Shown here: piece by piece, positions 1-8,186 of the stretch
Position numbering within the stretch: the first letter of the stretch is position 1
Layout of the letters: the number at the start of each line of letters is the position of its first letter
Source: Bacillota bacterium
GTDB lineage: Bacteria; Bacillota; Clostridia; Acetivibrionales; DTU013
Assembly (NCBI GenBank): GCA_023426125.1
Contig: JAFABI010000073.1
Coordinates: 1-64,000 of the forward strand
Reading direction: 5' to 3'
DNA: 64,000 nucleotides
The notes under the pieces: model-generated
What the model saw: the letters and a program-made list of their open reading frames with translations, nothing else
Told to the model about the DNA's origin: nothing
Database searches by the model: none
Position numbers and translations under genes: made by a program

Positions 1-1
1 T

Positions 2-130
2 TTGGTGTATCTGTTCAAGGAAATGCCGAACGCTGATCTGAACAATCATCCGGAACGGATGGATCGATTTGTCCCCTGGTCAAAAGAACTTCCGGCAAAT
101 TGCTACAAATCCGAAACTGAAAAACAATAA
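2..130 (+). CDS. IS66-family transposase, C-terminal end (cut by window edge)
   Basis: The first 42 codons read as the last part of a protein: LVYLFKEMPNADL, then DRFVPWSKELP, then a stop at 128-130. This matches the C-terminal tail typical of IS66 TnpC transposases (LF..LPN.., followed by LLPW...LP). The catalytic DDE core lies outside the window, so it is unknown whether the element is intact. A hairpin terminator follows at once. The family call rests on motif memory over a short stretch. Confidence 0.7.
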   Translation: MVYLFKEMPNADLNNHPERMDRFVPWSKELPANCYKSETEKQ

Positions 131-135
131 ACCTG

Positions 136-162
136 ACCCGGCTGAGAGCCGGGTTTCATTTT
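136..162 (+). terminator. Intrinsic terminator after the IS66 transposase
   Basis: ACCCGGCT (136-143) and AGCCGGGT (147-154) form a perfect 8-bp stem with a 3-nt loop, followed by TTCATTTT. It lies six bases after the transposase stop. Confidence 0.6.
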
Positions 163-166
163 GCAC

Positions 167-322
167 ATGTGCTTAGAATTTGACAATTACAAAATAGTTG
201 ATGAATATCTTAAAATTACGGGTCAAAAAACCATTGATAAGCAGAGATTTGAAATTATAGATATACCAGATGAATATCCTATTGAGAGAATAAATAAAGT
301 AGTAAATCAAGGAAATAGGTAA
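167..322 (+). pseudogene. Short 51-codon ORF, probably a gene remnant
   Basis: An ATG-initiated frame of 51 codons ends in TAA at 320-322. The peptide (MCLEFDNYKIVDEY... ending NKVVNQGNR) has ordinary amino acid composition and the local base use of a coding tail. No ribosome binding site precedes the ATG and the sequence up to it is the IS66 end, so I read it as the 3' remnant of a gene cut by the insertion. I do not recognise the family. The rest of the stretch to 552 is AT-rich, holding only a GGAGGG-preceded start at about 470 that stops after six codons. Confidence 0.3.
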
Positions 323-552
323 CTTTATAATTTCAATATGTTTGAATTTACCCGAAAAAGACAACTTCGACAAATCCGCATTTTACATAATTGAAAATAT
401 AAACTGTGGGTTTCCTTTTTAATAGAAGTATTGTAATAATTAGTAGATAAGGTACTGGAGGGATAGCGTGAAAAACTACTCGGTATAAAGCGAAAAAGAG
501 CATGACAAATTAAGGCCTTTATTGAACCTTGAAAAGTTTATATCCAGTTGGT

Positions 553-1516
553 TTAAGCTGCGGAAATATCAGCAGCTTTTATTACACCATTGGAAATCAG
601 AAGCTTTAAAGCTTGACTAATGGCTTTCTCCTTCTGCTTTTCCAGCATTTCCTGTGGCATATCAATTTTATACAAATCACTGGGATTCCACTCTTCGCCA
701 GTATCAAGCATATTGTAAATGGCGGTGAGTATCATCCTTGCAATGGCAATAATAGCTCTTTTTTTGCCCCTCCTTTTGCAAAGGCGTTCATATTTGTTTT
801 TGTAGTAAGGAGAAATAGTGGATTTCACGGATGCATGGGCGACTTGCACCAATGCAGGTTTGAGGTAGACTCCGGCACGTGAAATTTTAACAGACTTCTT
901 CTTACCAGCAGATTCATTCTGCTTTAGAGACTTCTGAAGAAATGAAGAACAGCGTTCCGGATCGAAGGAGTCGGATGAGAGCAGGTAGTCCGTGATGGAT
1001 GAGGCGAATTTGCCAAACATGTCGGAAACGACAGCATCAAGGGCCACATTGCAAACAGTGAAGGCATTCTGGAAACGTTTTTTTTCACTGCTTTTACAGG
1101 AAACAAGTTTGTAACGGGTAGCGGGTGTATTCACGGAGAATACGGATTGGCTTTTCGGGAATGAAGCTTCCAGGAACAAGCCCGAGCCGGAAAAGGTCCC
1201 CAATCCATTTGGAATCTTTTGTATCATCCTTGTTTCCCTTCACAGCCTTTACCCATTTGGGATTGGCAACAGTAACACGGATGGTGTCCTCCAAAAGATT
1301 ATAGACCGGGACATAATACTTCCCAGTGGATTCCATGCACACATCATAGCAGTTGTTCTCAATCAGCCACTGCTTGAACTGCAGAATGGAATTGTTGAAG
1401 GTTGAAAAACGTTTTTTGGAATAGTGAGGGGTGATTACCTGCAAAGTAATAATAGTGGCAACGAGAAAAGTTTTGTGAACATCGATGCCACAACAAATAG
1501 GATAGACAACTTTCAT
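553..1516 (-). pseudogene. IS110-family transposase, frameshifted and internally deleted
   Basis: Reading leftward, the first part (1516 to about 1115) starts MKVVYPICCGIDVHK, the N-terminal DEDD (RuvC-like) block of IS110 transposases, and runs to the family motif around LGLVPGSFIPEK..RILREYTRY. There one extra C shifts the frame and the product would stop. The second part continues in another frame as RYKLVSCKSSEKKRFQ and ends in the C-terminal Transposase_20 block (NESAGKKKSVKISRAG, KRRGKKRAIIAIARMI). Between SSFLQKSLKQ and NESAGKKK roughly 100 or more residues seen in normal members (about 400 aa) are missing, including the coiled-coil and the start of the C-terminal domain. It thus carries both a frameshift and a deletion and cannot make active transposase. 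Confidence 0.8.
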
Positions 1517-1780
1517 GGCACAACCTCCTTAATAATTTTATTTGTTGAGGAGCAAGACATTGACTGAACCATCACACATTAATGATTAGCTAAAGCAATT
1601 ATTAGCGTGCGGTCTCGCAGGACCTCTTATTTGTGCTTGAAAGACGATTCTTACACTATTTACTATACTGTTTTAGGCTGAGAAAGACGATCTACGACTC
1701 CTCCTACCGTGCTTTGTAGTTTGTCTTCCCCTCAATAAATATTTACCCACGTGGGGGAGGTCGCACCTTACTTTTCATTA
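1517..1780 (-). mobile_element. Non-coding end of the IS110 element (possible bridge-RNA region)
   Basis: About 260 nt lie upstream of the IS110 transposase start before the next gene. In IS110-group elements the long 5' non-coding end encodes the bridge RNA that guides target and donor choice (established for IS621/IS110). This stretch has short inverted pieces such as CCCACGTGGG at about 1744. I did not fold it, and the element ends are not defined, so the RNA assignment is inference. Confidence 0.35.
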
Positions 1781-1822
1781 CTATTTGTGCCGCCAGCGAC
1801 AGCGGCGGAATGGAGATTTACT

Positions 1823-2312
1823 ATGAAGCAATTTCCAACGCACATAGTAGCGGTAGGATGGTATTGTTGAAAATGAAAGAAACGAGATCTTGTTAGTAAA
1901 ACATCGAGATAAGGAAGTGTGGACTGTACCTGGGGGGCAGGTTGAAGTTGGTGAGAATCTAATTAATGCTTTGATTCGTGAAATTAGAGAAGAAAGTGGA
2001 ATTGATGTCACTGTTGATAAACTGATTTGTATCTCCTCAAATACAGGTACGTATGAAGGCTATAATGGTTACGGGACCATCCCTACAAAGGTAATGTTTG
2101 GTTTTACATGTACTTTAATAGGCGGGGAATTGAGCGATTCTGATGAGACTTCAGAATCACGCTGGGTTTCTAAAGATAGTGTTTTGGATTATATAACAGT
2201 TCCGTGTTTAGTTGAAAGGTTTAAAGCTTATTTGAATTATAATGGGAACATACAGTATATGGATTATATTACAAGGCCTAACTATGATTTGAAAATAAAA
2301 CGTGAATTGTAA
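1823..2312 (+). pseudogene. Nudix hydrolase with an N-terminal frameshift
   Basis: From 1890 the frame is open and contains a full Nudix box, GQVEVGENLINALIREIREE plus SGI, fitting GX5EX7REUXEEXGU. This family hydrolyses nucleoside diphosphates linked to another moiety. The natural start appears to be ATG 1823, behind GGAG at 1812: MKQFPTHIVAVG. One extra base near 1858-1859 breaks the frame, since the next frame continues GIVENERNEILLVKH directly into the ORF. As it stands the 1823 start stops at 1868. Initiation at ATG 1890 would make a protein lacking the first beta strand. The catalytic box is intact; the gene is probably recently inactivated, or the base is a sequencing error. Confidence 0.7.
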
Positions 2313-2343
2313 ATATTCAAATGGCTAAAGTTTTATAGAATTT

Positions 2344-2532
2344 ATGAAACGCAGCTACGATTTTTGTGATATGATTGCTGAAGACTATATAGGTAAAAAC
2401 GTCTTAATCGTTACCCACGCGGCGAACATACGGGTTATGGATTATTATTTCAATGGCAAGCCCAAGGATTATGATCTATATAAACCAACTAATATAAAAA
2501 ACAGTGAGTTGCTTATTTTTTGTAGAAAATAG
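2344..2532 (+). pseudogene. Histidine phosphatase (phosphoglycerate mutase-like) C-terminal fragment
   Basis: The 62 codons include KNVLIVTHAANIRVMDYYF, the distal conserved TH block of the histidine phosphatase superfamily. The N-terminal RHG catalytic motif that carries the phosphohistidine is absent, and nothing upstream in any frame restores it, so this is a 5'-truncated remnant. It sits just after the broken Nudix gene, consistent with general decay here. Confidence 0.55.
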
Positions 2533-2653
2533 CTGCCTCCATATGGATAAACATGGTATTATTGATCTGAACCTTTGGTTTGTATTAGTAGGATTATGTG
2601 CAGTAGGTGGCTAATACAGGGTTACTGGATTACCGAAATGCTGCAGATCAAAT

Positions 2654-2678
2654 GTAGGGGCGCGCATTGCGCGTCCGC
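2654..2678 (+). repeat. Palindromic GC-rich repeat, copy 1
   Basis: GTAGGGGCGCGCATTGCGCG followed by TCCGC. The same unit recurs in opposite orientation at 30075 and 30208, and variants with a different core occur at 40992 and 50337. The core is a near-perfect palindrome of REP type. Confidence 0.75.
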
Positions 2679-2843
2679 TCGGAAATGCTGTGACAAGAGA
2701 TGGTTTTTGACTTCAGAAGCAAAACGGGCGGACGTGGCTGCAAATGAAAGCATCATGTGGAGGAATGGCTGCAGGCTGTTTGTCCTGGCGAAACTCGAAC
2801 GCGGTACCCCAGAGGAATACCCTCCCCTACAGGACCGAGGGCA

Positions 2844-2930
2844 TCCTACATTGACTGGTATCAAGCTGTCAGTGGTTTTGCGTTGCCGGGCGATGTGTAT
2901 GAGCTTATTATGGCAAAAGAGGTGAATTGA
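2844..2930 (+). pseudogene. Coding remnant of unknown gene
   Basis: An in-frame stretch reads SYIDWYQAVSGFALPGDVYE and ends ...LIMAKEVN with a TGA at 2928-2930, four bases before the next start. Composition and ending look like the true C-terminus of a protein whose upstream part is lost in the repeat-bearing region 2575-2843. Family not recognised. An ORF in another frame over 2575-2925 runs through the palindrome and is not protein-like. Confidence 0.3.
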
Positions 2931-2934
2931 TTAT

Positions 2935-5190
2935 ATGGTTATCGGACTGAAACACGGCTTTGTTGAACTCGCCGACCATGATGCAGAATGGGAAATACTC
3001 GCTGCTGAAACCATCCGGCGGCTTTTGTGTGTGTTCGGTTGGACGGCAAAGGACATACAACACGTCGGCAGCACGGCGATAATACATATCAAAGCGAAGC
3101 CGATTATAGATATTGCCGTAGCCGTTGATGATTTCGCAGAGGTTGAGGCGTTGACCTCAGCATTAGAAAACGCTGGCTTTTTACGCCGCCATTGGGAAAC
3201 GGACGAGCAAATGTTGTTCGCTGCCGGGGATTACTCAAAACCGGATGGTGTTGTCACACACTTTATTCACGTTGTTAAGACAGACAGCACTGATTGGCAT
3301 GATTACATCAATTTCCGCAATTATCTGAATACCAATTCTTCTGTTGCAAAAGCCTATGAAACCCTCAAGGTCAAGCTGGCAACTGAAAATTCGCATGATA
3401 AAGGCAGAGAAAAGTATCTTGCCGGGAAGTGTGAGTTTATCAAACAAACTTTGCAAGATGCCTTGGTTTGGTCGAGCATACACGACATACCCGGTTACGA
3501 TACATTTGTCAAAATTGAGCCGGTAAATAAGGGCTTATCCAACGACAAAAAATACTACATCGAAACCGCTGACAGTAGGCGGTTGCTCCTTCGCATATCT
3601 GAAATATCGGAACATGAACGAAAAAAGGCTGAATTTGAGCGGATGCGGCTCATGGACGCGGCCGGCGTTCCCTTGCCGCGCCCTGTGGAGTTTGGTATAT
3701 GCAACAACGGTAAGAATATCTACCAACTGACGGCTTGGTGTGATGGCGAAAACTTGGAAGCGACGCTACTCACGCTGCCCGAGACAGAGCAATATGCACT
3801 TGGGTTAAAAGCGGGCGAGATTCTGCGAAAAATCCATTCCGTCCCGATTTTGGAATCGGATATTACTGCTGAGGACTGGAATGAGCGGTACAGCAGCTTT
3901 ATCAACGAGAGTATCAAATCTTTCTATGCTTGTGGCGTTGTAGTTGACGGCGCGGAACTGGTTATTGATTTTTTTAACAACAATCGTAATTTGTTAAGGA
4001 CACGCCCTCAATGTTATATACATGGCGACTATCATGCGGGAAACATGATGCTTTCGGCGGATGGGGAGCTGGCTGTGATTGATTGGGAAATCCATCTGTA
4101 TAACAGTTATGGCGATCCGTGGAAAGAACTATCCATGCAGGAAACACCACATTTTTCTACAGGAATGATTCGTGGCTATTTCGGTGGCAAGCCGCCGGAA
4201 AATTATTGGCGTGTTCTCGCTTTTTATACATCAATCGGGGCTATATCGTCTATACCATGGGCGTATTACAGATTCCCCGACGAGTTGGAATCAAGAATAA
4301 AACACAACGCGGATGTATTGAAATGGTTCGATAACATGAACAATCCCATGCCGACATGGTATCTCAAAAACTTTTATATCCAATGGACTGACGGCATACC
4401 GTATAAGCTCAAAGCACCGTTTGACTTCTCGTTTCTCAGCAAATACGGCAAGGTATTCAAGGTATTCGACGGTCAGGATTCCGGTAATATCTGTTTCGGT
4501 GTGGCAGACAGTGATAAACGATATTTCGTTAAATTTGCGGGCGCGCCCACTGATGAATATACAGGAACCGTTGAAAGTGCAGTTGAACGGCTGAAGGCCG
4601 CTGTGCCGCCGTATCAAGATTTGGCGCACCCAGCTCTCATACGTTTTATTAAAGCCGAAGAAATCGGCGGCGGATTTGCGATTGTGTTCGATTGGGTTGA
4701 CGCTGTGCGCGCGCACAGGATGTATCCACTGGACCATCAAAAATTCAAACAAATCCCATTGGAATCCCGCGTCATCATCTTTGAAGATATACTTGATTTT
4801 CATAGGTGTGTCGTGGAAAAGGGCTATACTGCCGTTGACTTTTATGACGGCAGCATCATGTGGGATTTTGGCAATGAACAAACCGTTATCTGTGATATTG
4901 ATTTTTACACAAAAGAAAAGGCTTACGGGAACAAAGCATTATGGGGGCATATGATAAGGACTTCATCTCCCGAAGAACGTGTAGACGGTGTTCTTGTTGA
5001 TGAAATCAGCAATGTATACAACATGGGAGCGATTGCCTTCGTCCTTTTTACGAACAGCGACCGTTCTCCCGAAGCGTGGCCATTATCGCCGGAGTTATAC
5101 GCCGTTGCCAGAAAAGCTGTCAGCGACGAGCGCAATAGACGGCAGCAGTCGATTAAGCAACTGATTACGGAATGGAGGGCGGCGAGATGA
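2935..5190 (+). CDS. GrpB-domain / aminoglycoside phosphotransferase / kinase-like fusion
   Basis: This 751-residue protein has three parts. Residues 1-180 match the GrpB/UPF0157 family (HVGSTAI, KPIIDIAV), a nucleotidyltransferase-fold family. Residues 185-460 form an APH/choline-kinase fold: the catalytic loop YIHGDYHAGNM and the metal-binding VIDWE are intact. Residues 465-750 resemble a second, protein-kinase-like domain, with YDGSIMWDF and VICDIDFY in place of the HRD and DFG loops. The start ATG follows AGAGGTG with good spacing. Its stop overlaps the next gene's ATG (ATGA), so the two are probably co-translated. APH proteins phosphorylate aminoglycosides or other small molecules; the substrate here is unknown. 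GrpB and APH are usually separate proteins, so the fusion is unusual. Confidence 0.8.
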   Translation: MVIGLKHGFVELADHDAEWEILAAETIRRLLCVFGWTAKDIQHVGSTAIIHIKAKPIIDIAVAVDDFAEVEALTSALENAGFLRRHWETDEQMLFAAGDYSKPDGVVTHFIHVVKTDSTDWHDYINFRNYLNTNSSVAKAYETLKVKLATENSHDKGREKYLAGKCEFIKQTLQDALVWSSIHDIPGYDTFVKIEPVNKGLSNDKKYYIETADSRRLLLRISEISEHERKKAEFERMRLMDAAGVPLPRPVEFGICNNGKNIYQLTAWCDGENLEATLLTLPETEQYALGLKAGEILRKIHSVPILESDITAEDWNERYSSFINESIKSFYACGVVVDGAELVIDFFNNNRNLLRTRPQCYIHGDYHAGNMMLSADGELAVIDWEIHLYNSYGDPWKELSMQETPHFSTGMIRGYFGGKPPENYWRVLAFYTSIGAISSIPWAYYRFPDELESRIKHNADVLKWFDNMNNPMPTWYLKNFYIQWTDGIPYKLKAPFDFSFLSKYGKVFKVFDGQDSGNICFGVADSDKRYFVKFAGAPTDEYTGTVESAVERLKAAVPPYQDLAHPALIRFIKAEEIGGGFAIVFDWVDAVRAHRMYPLDHQKFKQIPLESRVIIFEDILDFHRCVVEKGYTAVDFYDGSIMWDFGNEQTVICDIDFYTKEKAYGNKALWGHMIRTSSPEERVDGVLVDEISNVYNMGAIAFVLFTNSDRSPEAWPLSPELYAVARKAVSDERNRRQQSIKQLITEWRAAR

Positions 5191-5750
5191 GCAAACCGCA
5201 CGGAATAATTGTGTTCGGGGCAAACGGGAGCGGTAAAACTACGCTCGGACGCGAACTTGCCCGTATTTTGAACTTTAAGCATATGGACATAGAGGATTAT
5301 CATTTTGAGAAATCTCAAATTCCCTACACCGTAGAACGCTCGCGTGAGGACTGTTTGAATTTAATGCTTGCCGATATTGACAATCATCGTTCGTTTGTCA
5401 TATCCGCTGTCACCGGCGACTTTGGCGAGAAAATTCCGCTGATGTATGACCTTGCGGTATTTATCACAGCACCGATTGAAACTCGTATAAAGCGTGTAGA
5501 ACAACGCGAGTATGAACGACACGGAGAACGCATCCGCGAAGGTGGCGATATGTACGAGCAGCATATGAAATTCGTTGAGTTCGCGGCTTCGCGTTCTCTA
5601 TTAAAAATCGAACAATGGGCAGAAACTCTTGCGTGTCCTGTAATCCATGTTGACGGTATGGTGGATTATAAACAAACAGCCGCTGATATAGCAAGCCGAT
5701 TTTATCCTGTGCTTAGCCATTATGACACGCTCATTGATGAAACCGCATGA
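5187..5750 (+). CDS. P-loop small-molecule/nucleotide kinase-like protein
   Basis: The 187-residue protein begins MSKPHGIIVFGANGSGKTTL; GANGSGKTT is a Walker A P-loop near residues 11-19. It resembles the AAA_33/adenylate-kinase-like kinases, with DLAVFITAP as the beta strand after the lid and arginines in IKRVEQREYERHGERIR as likely lid residues. The substrate cannot be told. ATG 5187 is chosen because it overlaps the upstream stop and follows GGAGGGCGG; an in-frame ATG at 5172 lies inside the fusion gene. Coupling to the phosphotransferase fusion suggests a shared pathway, perhaps drug or metabolite phosphorylation (inference). Confidence 0.7.
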   Translation: MSKPHGIIVFGANGSGKTTLGRELARILNFKHMDIEDYHFEKSQIPYTVERSREDCLNLMLADIDNHRSFVISAVTGDFGEKIPLMYDLAVFITAPIETRIKRVEQREYERHGERIREGGDMYEQHMKFVEFAASRSLLKIEQWAETLACPVIHVDGMVDYKQTAADIASRFYPVLSHYDTLIDETA

Positions 5751-5840
5751 GTTTTTGAAACTTGCGGCTGAAAGTGTGGAAAGAATCTTTATGGGCGAAT
5801 ATTAGGGAACTCCCCATTTACCGAAAAGAGGTGCATTGAA

Positions 5841-6389
5841 TTGAAGGATTTGCAAAACATTATTGACTACCTTTCCGAGAATATGTCTGACCCATTCCCG
5901 CGGTATATTATGAAAAAGGAAATACTGCGGGAAACGCCGTCCGCTGCCGAAATTGAGGCAATTCATGCGTCGAAATGGTATTGTGAGCTTGCCGATGAAC
6001 AATGGGACGATGGCTCATGGGGCAGGTACCATAGTCAAGATTCAAAATCGGTAAATAAGCAGAAGTTTGTTACAACCGAATCGGCGCTCAGAAGAGCGCG
6101 TGAGTTAAGTCTATCAAAGGATGATCCAATCATCGCAACATGTATTAGGTTAATGGAACGATATGTCCGTGGCGAAGAAACGTGGAGAGATAATATTGAA
6201 AAACACCACGATGGAGGGAAAAGCCATCTCCACGCACGTCCTTTTGTTACTGCTGCTTTCTTAAATCTTTTTGACCCTGAAAATCCTGTTGTTAAGCCTA
6301 AGCGGGATGTTTTTGTTAAAACTCTTAAAGTAGCATTATCTAAGGGTTATTTTGACGAAGAAGCATGGGAGGAAGAAAAAATGCAATAG
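5841..6389 (+). CDS. Hypothetical protein, probably C-terminally frameshifted
   Basis: TTG start with AGAGGTG seven bases upstream. The 182 residues (MKDLQNIIDYLSE... DDGSWGRYH ... TTESALRRARELSL) are hydrophilic and helical, with an element resembling the D.GSWG turn of alpha/alpha-barrel prenyltransferase/cyclase-like repeats; this is only a resemblance. The ending EEAWEEEKMQ lies at a run of six A residues, and another frame continues beyond the stop with protein-like sequence (see the remnant at 6427). The gene is therefore probably truncated by a slip in the A-run. No function is assigned. Confidence 0.5.
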   Translation: MKDLQNIIDYLSENMSDPFPRYIMKKEILRETPSAAEIEAIHASKWYCELADEQWDDGSWGRYHSQDSKSVNKQKFVTTESALRRARELSLSKDDPIIATCIRLMERYVRGEETWRDNIEKHHDGGKSHLHARPFVTAAFLNLFDPENPVVKPKRDVFVKTLKVALSKGYFDEEAWEEEKMQ

Positions 6390-6426
6390 GCCTAAAGAAA
6401 TTTTCAATTATCAGCCCCGCACTTAA

Positions 6427-6558
6427 CAGTCAAGTGTCAAGCATGCCGCGTATTTCAGGCAGATTGCCAGCAAGGCAATTGATATGCCTTGTTACGGTAT
6501 GCCCAATTATGCGGTTAAAACACTTGAATAGGCAATTAAACATAGATACAATTCATAA
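6427..6558 (+). pseudogene. Degenerate 3' remnant after the 5841 gene
   Basis: This frame reads QSSVKHAAYFRQIASKAID, then MPCYGMPNYAVKTLE, a TAG, then AIKHRYNS and TAA. The composition is clearly protein-like, and one in-frame stop breaks it. It is probably the lost C-terminus of the upstream gene or of a neighbour. Family not recognised. Confidence 0.4.
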
Positions 6559-6697
6559 AGGCAGCTGTGATTACGGGGCTTGAGATGAAATGACAAGTTC
6601 ATAAACATAGATAATTTTGTCGAAAGCTGCAATGGCAAGGTTTTATTAAGGTTACTATCCTTTAGGAATAACATTATATGATGTAAATTAAAATATA

Positions 6698-6722
6698 GGG
6701 TGCAATGTTATAAATTGCACCC
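6698..6722. repeat. 9-bp inverted repeat between genes
   Basis: GGGTGCAAT and ATTGCACCC are perfect arms around a 7-nt loop. There is no T-run, so this may be an operator or a weak hairpin. Confidence 0.45.
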
Positions 6723-6774
6723 AGTCGTGAATCAGATCATTGACTTAGTAGTTTTTTTTGGTTATCATAGTAAA

Positions 6775-6873
6775 GTGACGGAGGGTACACTGCGTGTGCT
6801 GGACAAGTTATCAACAGACATAGTTGATAGTTTGTCCTTTTCTGTTTTTATGACTTGTAGACAAAAGCATTGA
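6775..6873 (+). promoter_or_regulatory. Attenuator-like leader of the drug exporter gene
   Basis: GGACAAGTTATCAAC (6801-6815) pairs with GTTGATAGTTTGTCC (6823-6837) across 7 nt, with two mismatches, and is followed by TTTTCTGTTTTT. This is an intrinsic terminator about 90 nt before the exporter start. A 32-codon frame opening at GTG 6775 (TEGTLRVLDKLSTDIVDS in part) runs through the hairpin, so translation of a leader could alter folding. It has no clear ribosome binding site, so a leader peptide role is inference. The arrangement resembles attenuation of antibiotic-inducible genes. Confidence 0.5.
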
Positions 6874-6926
6874 AACTATGAAGGAACATGTTTTTGAAAA
6901 AACAACAAATATCAGGGGGACTTATT

Positions 6927-8165
6927 GTGGAAAAGAATAATAACAATCAGCAATCAACAATTTTGCTGATACCGCAAAAACGCTTGGGAGCAAAGGGGCT
7001 TATCCTATTCATTTCTTTGATGGGAATGTTTATACCGTTGTCTATTGATCTATATTTGCCTGCAATGCCAACTATGACCACCTATTTTAATACTACATCT
7101 GCGATGGTGAATTTGACCTTGATTGCTTTCTATCTTTTTTTTGCAGTTGGTATCATTATCTTTGGGCCACTTAGCGATAAATATGGCCGGAGGACAATTC
7201 TCATTTTATGTTTACTCTTGTACACTATCGGAAGCATGGCTTGTGCTTTGTCAGGGTCGGTATATCAGTTAATCCTATTCCGAATATTTCAGTCATTAGG
7301 TGTCGGTGGTGTTATGGCTATTTCAACGGCTATGATAAAAGACTGTTTTTTCGGAGAATTAAAGAGCAAGGTCTTGGCTCTGGTACAAGCGATGAGCGTA
7401 ATTGCGCCGATGGTAGCCCCCATTATAGGTGCTGCGATTTTACGTGTGGCAGAATGGAGGGAAACCTTCTGGGTGCTTGCTTTAATAGGAATACTGACAT
7501 TAATAGCAGCACTTATGTTCGAGGAAACACTGCCAAAAGCTGAGCGCTATAACGGAAGCCTGGCAGGTTCATTGGTACGTTTACTGATAGTAGGCAAAAA
7601 TGTAGGATTCAGCAGTTTCCTTTTTGTTGCTGCAATGTTGGCAGCACCCTACATGGCTTATGTAACCATGTCCTCTTACATATATCAAAATTATTTTGCT
7701 CTAAACGCACAAACATACAGTTATTATTTTGCTGTCAACTCTGCTTTGGCTATTCTTGGCCCGATTATTTATATTCGTTCCATTGGAACGCTGTCTGCCC
7801 GCACTTTTTCATGGTGCTGTTTTGGTGTGGCGTTAGTTAGCGGACTATGTGTACTTTTAATTGGAAATCATTCTCCATTGATATTCCTGATTTCATACCT
7901 TCCATTTACCTTAGTCGAGGGGGCAATTCGTCCCTTTAGTACCAACATTCTGCTGGAACAGCAAAGCGAAGACATAGGCTCGGCTTCTTCGTTAATTAAT
8001 GCAGGTCACACCATTTTAGGAAGCATAGGCATGGCATTGGGGTCTTTAGCATGGAGCAACATGATACATGGTTTAGGAATTATTATGATTTCCGCAACCA
8101 TAATTTCTATTTTTGTTTGGATTATCCTGCTACGCAGTAAAGTGACAATAAAAGGATTGATTTAA
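6927..8165 (+). CDS. MFS multidrug exporter, Bcr/CflA type
   Basis: This is a 412-residue integral membrane protein with about 12 hydrophobic segments. It begins its first helix with the family block FIPLSIDLYLPAMP and carries the MFS motif A, GPLSDKYGRR, between helices 2 and 3. The Bcr/CflA branch exports bicyclomycin, chloramphenicol and related compounds by proton antiport; the substrate here is not known. I prefer GTG 6927, seven bases after AGGGGGA, over ATG 6888, whose ribosome site is too close. A terminator-like hairpin upstream suggests regulated read-through. It is flanked by a decayed gene and intron remnants, so horizontal acquisition is likely. Confidence 0.85.
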   Translation: MEKNNNNQQSTILLIPQKRLGAKGLILFISLMGMFIPLSIDLYLPAMPTMTTYFNTTSAMVNLTLIAFYLFFAVGIIIFGPLSDKYGRRTILILCLLLYTIGSMACALSGSVYQLILFRIFQSLGVGGVMAISTAMIKDCFFGELKSKVLALVQAMSVIAPMVAPIIGAAILRVAEWRETFWVLALIGILTLIAALMFEETLPKAERYNGSLAGSLVRLLIVGKNVGFSSFLFVAAMLAAPYMAYVTMSSYIYQNYFALNAQTYSYYFAVNSALAILGPIIYIRSIGTLSARTFSWCCFGVALVSGLCVLLIGNHSPLIFLISYLPFTLVEGAIRPFSTNILLEQQSEDIGSASSLINAGHTILGSIGMALGSLAWSNMIHGLGIIMISATIISIFVWIILLRSKVTIKGLI

Positions 8166-8186
8166 GATACAGAAAAGAGCCAAAAG

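Noticed and set aside
173..373. Leftward 66-codon frame near the left end
   Set aside because: It is AT-rich and Ile/Phe-biased without a ribosome site; the other strand has a better remnant.
613..882. Rightward 89-codon frame over the IS110 gene
   Set aside because: It is antisense to recognisable transposase sequence and has no ribosome site.
2575..2925. 116-codon frame after the phosphatase fragment
   Set aside because: It runs through the GC palindrome and has Cys/Arg/Trp-rich, non-protein-like composition; the better coding signal is a different frame near 2844-2930.
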